Positions 56,828 to 64,000 of a stretch of DNA of 64,000 nt are shown piece by piece. Source of the DNA: Tethya wilhelma (taxonomy: Eukaryota > Porifera > Demospongiae > Tethyida > Tethyidae). Below the pieces are notes generated by a model. The model did not search any database. It was given only the letters and a program-made list of their open reading frames with translations, and was not told where the DNA came from. The first letter of the stretch is position 1, and the number at the start of each line of letters is the position of its first letter. The stretch lies in NCBI GenBank assembly GCA_964030475.1, contig CAXIPT010000006.1, forward strand, positions 1,266,315 through 1,330,314, read 5' to 3'. The position numbers and the translations under genes were made by a program.

Positions 56828-57300
56828 TTGTTGTTTTTTTTTTTAATTTTTTTTTTTTTATTTATAATAATTTAGCAGAACACAGTCTGCCAGGATACCA
56901 TGAATAGCACTGATATAGCTAATACAAGCATGTACCCAGTACAAAACAAAACAGCTAGAATTACGTACTGAATACAACGACAACACTAACAACAAAAAAT
57001 GTCGCTATAAGCTTGAATAAACGTAATAATTATTAATAATAGTTAAATACCAGTCTCACTAGTTTGTTTCATGTGTTTTAAAAGTTTTCTTTTAAAATGT
57101 TCAATGTTGGTTGACATGACGACCTCTTCAGGTAGCGAATTCCACATCTTAGGTATTGAACAAAAGTAGGAGTTCAAATGTGCTGACGTCTTGGCTGATG
57201 GAACTGCTAGCTGCAATTGGTGTGTGGATCTAGTATTGTAGTTGCTGGCTGACCTTAACTCAACGGGGAAGGGTTCCGGGAAACTGTATGCCCCTGATAA
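56828..57300 (-). mobile_element. LINE 3' remnant with reverse transcriptase C-terminal tail
   Basis: A minus-strand frame ending at 57043 reads ASNYNTRSTHQLQLAVPSAK, then TSAHLNSYFCSIPKMWNSLP and EEVVMSTNIEHFKRKLL. This is the typical end of non-LTR retrotransposon ORF2 (Arg-rich, F/WN.LP, FK..L). About 170 AT-rich bases and A-rich runs (T-rich on plus, 56830-56865) follow as 3' UTR and tail. Only the end of the element is present, as expected for 5' truncation. Confidence 0.7.
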
Positions 57301-57309
57301 GATGTTATA

Positions 57310-57640
57310 TAAGAAACACAAATTTAGATACACCCTCCTCTGTTCTTGTACATATAAATGGCCCCTCCTCCAATTGAATTAGAGACAACATTGTGGGCAA
57401 ACACTGATCTCTCAATTGTGATGTTGGATTGTGTTCCATAAATAGCTCCACCACTAAAGTAGGCTCTGTTGTTTCTAAACTCACAATCACTGATATCACT
57501 GAAGAACTACTGACATAAAAGGCACCACCATAGTTGTAAATACTGTCAGTATGGTATTGAAGTTGCCAATTTGAAACAAAATTGTTTTCCTTTAGAGTTG
57601 CTAAAGTCACACTTGTCATTTGTATTGCTGTATGACATCG
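57310..57640 (-). pseudogene. Beta-helix fragment of a different class
   Basis: On the minus strand one frame reads NFVSNWQLQYHTDSIYNYGG then AFYVSSS. After a one-base shift another reads DISDCEFRNNRAYFSGGAIY, then GTQSNITIERSVFAHNVVSN and SIGGGAIYMYKN. Three closely spaced GGA(F/I)Y repeats and FxNN motifs mark a parallel beta-helix with denser repeats than genes A-I. The piece is bounded by a LINE tail on one side and a poly(A) start of another element on the other, and is frameshifted, so it is a relic. Confidence 0.6.
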
Positions 57641-57656
57641 TATAAAAAAAAAAAAA

Positions 57657-58545
57657 ATGGCCACTAAGCCAATCTCAGTTGTCATTGTTGAAGGTGATCG
57701 TTCTGGTTTACACAGTCTGGGTTTCCCTCTCCCAGTTCTTGCTACTTTGCAAGAAGCCAACTTACACCTCCGTGACGCGGGCTGGGATCTGAGAAAGTCT
57801 AATAGTGGCATCAGTGTGAGCTTTTTCTGGCCTACAGTTTCCAATTGTGTGGCTAAAGCTCCACCTAAACGTAAGAGAAATAGAAGAAGACGACGGAAGA
57901 TTGCTACTAGTCCTAACCTTTCTATGCTACCCAATTCTGTCTCTCATGTTGGTGCTGAAGCTGTGCAAAACCAGCAGAGAAATGACACTGAATTTCCAGT
58001 TAATGCCTACCACCATTCTGTGTCTGTTGTGAACGATGATGTACCTCTTACTACTCTTATTGCTGGTACCTCTGAGCTGACTTCAAACCATCTTCTACCA
58101 GACCCTCTTCCGTCAGCTACCAGTAGTTCACCATCACAGGAGAAACCTCTTTCTGCTGACACTCATATTGTGATGATCGAGCCAGAGATGGTTCCTGCTA
58201 CAAAAGTTAGCCTTGATCAATCATGTTTTGATGATAAAAGCTATGATGTGTACTACCATGAAGTGGATGAGGATAACCCAGGTCTCTGTTGCGAGGCAAA
58301 TGATGGTTAATTCTGTTACGTGGTCACCTATTAAGATCTCTTCCCAGCATGGTATCAGACCTGCAAGTGAAAGTGATGAGGAAGTTGATGCAATTCCAGC
58401 TAGCAAGTGTGCTTCTGTCGTATTGGAGTGGAAGGATGGTGTACCTGGCCTCGAAATTGGGAGTACAGATGAAGGCACTGATGATATTTGGTTACCTATT
58501 GCGCGAAGAACTAGATCGAGAATTATGAAGTCTTCTATTACTTAA
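57657..58545 (+). mobile_element. Retroelement-like ORF remnant ending in (ATA)n
   Basis: A 217-codon frame (MATKPISVVIVEGDRSGLHS, then RDAGWDLRKSNSGISVSFFW and a basic KRKRNRRRRRK stretch). After a frameshift near 58300 a second frame continues (WKDGVPGLEIGSTDEGTDD to RSRIMKSSIT, stop 58545). The SVSFFWP-plus-basic-stretch pattern and the 3' (AAT)n tail at 58607-58628 fit ORF1 of a non-LTR retrotransposon. That is inference, since I cannot match a named family. An A-run (57645-57656) precedes the ATG. Confidence 0.45.
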
Positions 58546-58606
58546 TTTATTATGTGTCTTGTTCCCCCTTTCCCCCTTTGCGCCTGTTTGTGGCGTGTTT
58601 TTCAAA

Positions 58607-58705
58607 TAATAATAATAATAATAATAATNNNNNNNNNNNNNNNNNNNNNNNNNNNNNNNNNNNNNNNNNNNNNNNNNNNNNNNNNNNNNNNNNNNNNNNN
58701 NNNCT

Positions 58706-58762
<57 letters not shown>

Positions 58763-58770
58763 ACACACAC
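58607..58770. repeat. (AAT)n, gap and (AC)n microsatellite
   Basis: AAT repeats run into a gap of undetermined bases (58629-58703). An AC tract begins on the other side. The two sides may come from different loci. Confidence 0.9.
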
Positions 58771-58781
58771 ATACCTATCAG

Positions 58782-60818
58782 ATGGATTACTGCTCTATAC
58801 AATCGTAAAAAAGATGAGCTGGTGAAAGAAGACAAGAGAACTCACAGTTACTCCACTCTCCTCTATGAAGACAAGGTACCACCTGTATTGTGTGATACCA
58901 GCATGTATTGGCTTAATTTTCTATCCCACAAAATAAGATTTAATCTTACAATAATACCAGAGGAGGTATAAGTATATGGCAGTACTGGTATATACGAGTA
59001 GTGTGTGCCTTGCTGAGCTGATAAACTTATCTCTTTACTATGTATGTGATTGTAATATACTGCATTAAGGCTTAATCAAAATCATACTCCTTCTTACTAT
59101 TGACTCAGAAGATACATGCCAATAATGCTGGGCCTAACATGATGTGTTTTATTTAGAACAAAACTATCGATTATCTATGTGTACTTAGCAATCAGATATA
59201 GTTTAGCAGGTGGACCTGACCAATCTTTGTGGTGTGCATTTATTGTAGTATCTCACTCACATATTGCAGCATTGGTACACATGGATTGTCAATTTCTTCT
59301 ATCGTCTCAAGAACAGTGACATCCAACATCGCTGTGGTCCTGATGCCAGCGTTTATCTCTCTCTCCTCAGATATATCATTGTGCTGCTGTGTGTCTTCAC
59401 TGTACTCTCTGTGGGAATAATACTACCCATTAACTACCTCACTGGGAACTTAGGTATGGATGCTATTGTTGTACATACCAGTTTTTGCAGATTCTTCTAC
59501 TATTAGTGAAATTTTTACAAAAAGTTCAGATAGTAGTTGCCATTATATTTGTGAAGTTGCTGTGAATATAGTTTTTATGTATACACTCTGGGAACACATG
59601 CACGCATGGTTCATTTTGTAGATGTAATTCCTGATGTAATTTATTGTGATTCCCATCCATACTTTATATTTATCTACTTTTGTTTAATTCTAGCTGATGA
59701 AGGTTTTCCAAAGACAACTGTATCTAACATTCCCTCTACGTAAGTATAAGCAGTTCTTTTGATTGATTCTCTTACTTTAACTTATTTATAAAATGTGTTT
59801 CTACATGTAGTTCTGGTGTATTATGGATCCACACCTTCTTCTCCCTCATCTACCTCTGTATCATTGTGGTGTTCATGATACACTTCTCATTGAAGCTTGG
59901 TAGGCAACAACAAGACTACGTAAGTCTGCATTTTATATTTATCATTTTTTAAAAAAATTATGTCGGGTGAGAAATGATCCACAGGAATCCACAGTTGCAT
60001 GGTTGACCGTTTAATTACTGTAATTTTGCACACTAAACCGCCAAATACCCATGTGGCGCATTTTTTGTGCCAGCCGGTTTTTGGAGTGAAACCATGGTTT
60101 ACAGGGATTATTACACACACAACTTACATGGTGATATAAGACTAAACTATATTCAAGCCATGCATGCTAGGTTTGCCGATTCACTGACATATAGAAATTA
60201 TTTTTGCCAGATTCACTGCTGATGGATTTAAAGGAACTGTGTCACTATATAAGCGGTGTTTTGTTACTATAAATGGGTTGTAAACAGAAACCTTACAGTA
60301 TTAAGTGCGCATTATGGGAGCTACTTAGGCTTGTAATAACAGCTGACCACGTAGTACTATTACGCGAGTAAAAGCAAAATGCGCAATACACGGAGTAGTA
60401 TGCAAACGTTCCCGGACGTGGTACCCGCGTATCAACAAAAAACGTCACAAAACGTCATTATTTTTATTTTTAGCAACAAAACACCGCTTATATAGTGACA
60501 CAGTTCCTTTAACTTTTGTAATTTGGAAAATTACTTACCAATATTATCGAAATAAATTCTCGCAAAGTTTCCATCAATTCAGTGATCAAACATTAGCCAT
60601 TTACCTTAATTAAAATGGTAGTAAGTAGTGTATAGAGAGCAATTTTTTGTTACTGCACATGTATGTTTTTTTTGTTTGTTTGTTTGTTTGTTTGTTTGTT
60701 TGTTTTTTATCATGTCACATATGTTTGTGTATATAAAAATTATATAGTCTAATCACACTGTGATGGTTCAGTGGATACCTGATCTGGTGCACAGAGAGGA
60801 CATCATGCAACATCTACA
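58782..60818 (+). CDS. TMEM63/CSC1-like channel, 5' exons
   Basis: Exons 58782-58875 (WITALYNRKKDELVKEDKRT), 59270-59453 (TWIVNFFYRLKNSDIQHRCG, then LSVGIILPINYLTG), 59694-59739 (DEGFPKTTVSNIPS), 59811-59919 (GVLWIHTFFSLIYLCIIVVF) and 60748-60818 (SNHTVMVQWIPDLVHREDIM). All have GT-AG borders and agreeing phase. They match the first half of animal TMEM63 (RSN1_TM segment with cGxDAxxYL, ILPxN, TTxxN and LLWxH motifs, then the start of the cytosolic domain). The last exon leaves phase 2, exactly what exon 27250-27330 of the minus-strand gene, or 60971-61051 here, needs. These exons look functional. They could be the missing 5' end of the 21-27 kb gene, placed wrongly and inverted by scaffolding. 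Confidence 0.75.
60232..60508. mobile_element. TTAA-flanked MITE in a TMEM63 intron
   Basis: Starts AGGAACTGTGTCACTATATA and ends TATATAGTGACACAGTTCCT, inverted repeats of about 35 bases, with TTAA on both sides (60228-60231 and 60509-60512). No open frame. It shares size class, AGG start and target site with the 48145-48531 element. Confidence 0.8.
60671..60704. repeat. (TTTG)n microsatellite
   Basis: About eight TTTG units 40 bases before a TMEM63 exon. Confidence 0.85.
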
Positions 60819-60918
60819 GTGAGTTGTGACATTTATAACAACAGCATTAAACAAGCATCTACATGTAATATAATCAATGTTGTCAGTCTCTCATCTATTA
60901 TAGCTATTACCATTTCAN

Positions 60919-60970
<52 letters not shown>

Positions 60971-61420
60971 AGAAGCAATGCCCAATGCAGTCATTGCAGA
61001 CATCCAAATGGCCTACGATGTCTCAAAGATCACAAAACTCTCAGCCAAACTCTAAGTCACTCTAAAACCACCACTACCTAGCAATAATATTATTGTATGA
61101 TAATATCCGTTAGTTTTCTTGCAATAATTAATGATGCTTGTGCTACTCAAAGTATCCTAAAATAACTCCCTTAAATTTGTGTTGACTGATCTCGTGTGTG
61201 CATACAGTTCTTCTGTGACTGAGAGACTAGAGTGTCTTGATAGTGTGTTCAATGAGCTGAGAATCAGAGAGACAACTCGTGTTGGATGGAAGATGATATG
61301 CTGCTGCTATTAGCACACACAAAGCAACTCAATGTTTATATAAACCATCTATATATATTATTAACAGCTCACTTCATGCTGGAAATGTAAACATAATTAA
61401 TTTTATGTACCACATAGATT

Positions 61421-61451
<31 letters not shown>

Positions 61452-62058
61452 GTTTCCATCACTCGCACAAAATCTTTCATCGTAAACCAAGATCGAGCAT
61501 GTACAACAGTATGAGGACTAGTAAGTGGTGGGTCAGTACTGTCCCTTTCCCAATGGATATATACTGTGGTACGTATGTGAATACAGATGTACCAGTATAC
61601 GGTAGTATATACTGGGTGCACAGGAATGGCACTGATGGTCCATTAGTACAATATAAATATCCATGTCTCAGTTACATTTCCATTGTGTACTTTCTAATGT
61701 AAGATACTTGCCTGAGCAGGCATTGGGAGGGTTCCTTTAGGTTTGGGATTGTTTGTAATGTTTGTTTGTTGATAAGATCTTTATTTCATTACTATCATTT
61801 ATATTTTCCTCTTGGATGGATATACTGTGCATGAGTACTGGATGTATGCGTTTCTCAAACTTATCCATTTTTTCAAATTTCTCAGAACGATAAATAAATT
61901 TGTTGCTATATAATTATAATTGGCTTTTTAGGACAAACAACTATAAATTTAGTTGTTTGTATACGTATTCCTTTGCTTCCTTACATGTTTGTTTGTTGCA
62001 AGGAGAACTTGTCAGTCCACTATGTGTTGTGGTGGCTAAGATGGGTAGTCATTACTTG
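60919..62058 (+). pseudogene. TMEM63 internal exons, decayed copy
   Basis: Right of the undetermined base at 60918, an (AC)n tract precedes exon-like segments matching the minus-strand gene. 60971-61051 (PNAVIADIQMAYDVSKITKL) has its donor changed from GTAAGT to CTAAGT. 61208-61315 (SSVTERLECVDSVFNELRIR) has lost its 3' end and runs to a stop after CCCY. The exon equivalent to 26485-26621 is missing. 61492-61568 (RSSMY..R/N..SKWWV) has a two-base insertion and an altered acceptor. 62003-62058 corresponds to ENLSVHYVLWWLRW with a shifted acceptor. The accumulated damage marks a pseudogene, unlike the clean exons left of 60918. Confidence 0.75.
61591..61650. mobile_element. Hairpin mini-element, diverged copy
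   Basis: ACCAGTATACGGTAGTATAT and ACTGGGT form the stem, then GGAATGGCAC and TGGTCCATTAGTACAATAT follow as in the copies at 19938 and 20785. Confidence 0.5.
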
Positions 62059-62228
62059 GTGAGTATCATGCTCATAATTGCCTAATGAATTTGAAATGAG
62101 CAGTAAGATTAATTCCTGTGTACTAGAATGCTGATTTTCCTTTCCGGATACTACTAACCTTAGTTGGCACATTCTCTACTTGTTAATTCCATGCACACAC
62201 ACATACCTAGTAATAGTAGAGTTTGTCT

Positions 62229-62231
<3 letters not shown>

Positions 62232-62281
<50 letters not shown>
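62232..62281. repeat. (TC)n microsatellite
   Basis: About 25 TC units. Confidence 0.9.
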
Positions 62282-62283
<2 letters not shown>

Positions 62284-62324
62284 CAGCTCTCTTTGTTGTC
62301 TTTTCTTCTTCTCCGCTCCTTCTA

Positions 62325-62412
62325 TCATACGTACGGTAGTACGTATAGTAGGAATGGGCCGAATGTCCCATAGACACAATACAAAATGTTGGTCACTATA
62401 AAAATCTAGTCA
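62325..62412. mobile_element. Hairpin mini-element, TACGTA subfamily (inverted)
   Basis: The stem ATACGTACGGTAGTACGTAT is followed by AGTAGGAATGGGCCGAATGT and the complement of the GTATTGTGTCTATGG segment. It lies 40 bases before the assembly join at 62449, just as the 56670 copy lies beside the join at 56664. Confidence 0.65.
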
Positions 62413-62449
62413 AACAAAATGAAACCTTCAAATTTGCTCAGAGGCTCTN

Positions 62450-63553
62450 GAGTCTAAGCTACCAGTCCTCTTGATGGAACTCCTGGACAGCAGTTTGACC
62501 AAAATGCTTGAAAGCTCCCCACACCCAATTCCCTACCACATCCAAGTGGACCTTTGCAGTGATGTTTCACTTGCAGTGGCTTATCTTCATTCCAATGGAA
62601 TCATTCATCGTGACTTGTCAGGAAATAACGTGCTGGTCATCGCTGGAAGAAGAGCCAAAGTGACTGATTTTGGAATGTCCAAGATCATTATGTCTAGATG
62701 TACACCACTGACAAAGAGTCCAGGCACATCTTATTATATGTCTCCAGAGTCCCTCATGGAGCCACCACGATACACAGAGAAGTTGGATGTGTTCTCACAA
62801 GGCGTGATTATGATTCAAGTGTGCACACGACAATTTCCTGACCCTGGACCTCCAATGAAACAAAAGAATGATCCAAAATCTCCAACGGGAACAGTACAAG
62901 TCCCAGTTCTTGAACCAGAACGTAGAAAGAAGCACATAGATATGATCGATCCAACCCATCCTCTGCTTCACATTACCTTGAGTTGTCTTGAGTACAGAGC
63001 AAAAGACAGACCAACAGCTGAAGAGGTCTGTAAGAGGCTAACAGCTCTGAAGGAAAACTATGAGTACACAGAGAGCAGAAAACACACAACTTCATCACCT
63101 AATGAAATACTACAAGTAGAACAAAACAATCTAGCCAAACAAACTACACAATCAATCAGAAAAATTACTTTCAAAGATGAGCAAATTACTACGAAACAGC
63201 AAAATATTAGAGCAATATCTCTTGATCTGTCAGCAAGAAATGAAAAATTAGCTGCAAAGGATCGTGAAAATGAACAGCTTCGAGCACAAATCTGTGAACT
63301 CAATCAGAAACTGAAAGACAATGAACAAATCACAGCATTATTTCAAGACAGCAATAGACGGTTGGAAAGGAAGATCAAAGATCTTCAAAAGAAAAAAGAT
63401 CAACCACAGCCACCCATAACACCATGACCAATAGAAGATATAAATATTGGTCAGCTCAGGTTCAAGTGGAAGAGATTTGGAGATAAGGCACCTTTCGAAA
63501 GTTACAGGCAGGGCATGGTTGTGGAAGGGAGTATGGTTTACATTACTGTAAAT
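62450..63553 (+). CDS. TKL-like protein kinase with coiled coil and Kelch-like start, both ends missing
   Basis: The frame is open from the undetermined base at 62449 (ESKLPVLLMELLDSSL), so the Gly-rich loop and the VAIK lysine are not present here. Seen are the catalytic loop HRDLSGNN, the metal-binding DFG (VTDFGMSK), the activation segment ending SPES, the DVFSQGV helix and the RAKDRPTAEEV region. These are followed by a heptad-like coiled coil (RNEKLAAKDRENEQLRAQIC). A TGA at 63425 ends the frame after PQPPITP. The same frame then continues without a stop to the join at 63554, reading NIGQLRFKWKRFGDKAPF then RQGMVVEGSMVYITVN, which looks like the first Kelch blade. The kinase-coiled coil-Kelch architecture is one I recall from sponges (family knowledge). 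No introns. The TGA may be an inactivating mutation or may separate a shorter product. Confidence 0.75.
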
Positions 63554-63554
63554 N

Positions 63555-64000
63555 ATCCTGTCAAAGCGATAACTTGATACTATCATGGCAATTACTATGA
63601 ACCAGATGTAGAGTGGGAAGAGGAATTGTAGCCATGTTTTAGCATAGGCATCCATTCTATCATAAAAGCAGATTTCAATGCCAAAATCCAGGTTGATCCA
63701 AGCTATGAACCAGCTGAAAAAAGAGTTAGATAGTTCATGCATAAAGAAAATATCTTGGTTAGCTCGTACGATATTGGCATAAAGAATAAGTCCATTGATC
63801 GTTCCAACTGTAACAGTCAAGTTTAGTACCATTATGAACACCACTAGAGCTACTCCAGCAACTATGAAAACAGGCACAATAAGAAGTACCCAAAGGCTTG
63901 AACATTCCTTACAGTTTAAAGTTCCAAAAACTTGACTCAAACCTGGTGAACAAGCACCACACAGAGTACCAGATCGACCTGATGCACACTGACTGTCTGG
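63555..64000 (-). CDS. Beta-helix/multi-TM surface protein I (type I), internal fragment
   Basis: The open frame runs from the window edge (PDSQCASGRSGTLCGACSPG) through the first three membrane segments (GLILYANIVRANQDIFFMHE, INLDFGIEICFYDRMDAYAK) to SSYRFDR, where it meets the undetermined base at 63554. The conserved FYDGMDAYAKTW loop has Arg for Gly. Upstream exon-less sequence lies beyond the window; the 3' half has been replaced by the kinase fragment. No stop in the part seen. Confidence 0.8.

Overview
This window is eukaryotic, AT-rich, full of microsatellites, and has intron-bearing as well as intronless genes. The gene content (a multi-copy family of right-handed beta-helix / multi-pass membrane proteins, TMEM63-type channel genes with short introns, a TKL-like kinase followed by coiled coil and Kelch-like sequence) suggests a demosponge, most likely Amphimedon or a relative. 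That is inference from remembered family content, not a database match. The window is draft assembly: gaps at 29370-30250 and 58629-58703, and single undetermined bases at 20903, 25874, 27431, 33084, 56664, 60918, 62449 and 63554. Several of these cut genes in mid-frame, so part of the layout is probably mis-scaffolded.

Layout. 1-13.3 kb (+ strand): tail of beta-helix gene A, a relic, intact gene B (1245 codons), broken hybrid gene C, and a second relic. 14.9-28.2 kb (- strand): a TMEM63/CSC1 channel gene with 15 exons in view (21.36-27.33 kb), a broken second copy of its 3' end (14.95-16.88 kb), a block of palindromic mobile elements between them (17.2-21.0 kb), and two exons of an unidentified gene (27.43-28.15 kb). 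28.5-32.4 kb: a minisatellite, a gap, element copies and an orphan exon. 33.1-56.7 kb (- strand): beta-helix genes D (first part only), E (intact, 1285 codons, divergent ectodomain), F (71-bp deletion), G (one frameshift) and H (second part only), with a third TMEM63 3' relic at 40.0-40.3 kb on +. 56.8-58.6 kb: LINE remnants around a different beta-helix fragment. 58.8-62.1 kb (+): TMEM63 5' exons followed by decayed internal exons. 62.4-63.6 kb: a kinase fragment. 63.6-64 kb: beta-helix fragment I (-).

The beta-helix proteins share one plan: signal peptide, long N-glycosylation-rich beta-helix with GGAI-type repeats, a Cys-rich stalk with a CPPGFS-like motif, an 8-9 helix membrane region and a short tail ending in PLL. 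Type I (A, B, D, G, H, I), type II (E) and type III (F) differ in the ectodomain. Types I and II share a nearly constant membrane cassette. C joins a type I ectodomain to a type III membrane half. Seen from about 27.7 kb, the left cluster (A, relic, B, C, III tail, TMEM63 3' end) is mirrored by the right cluster (H, relic, G, F, TMEM63 3' end). This is either an inverted segmental duplication or two haplotypes placed head to head. A rapidly rearranging family of surface proteins with a constant membrane engine and variable ectodomains is the most interesting system here; its function is unknown.
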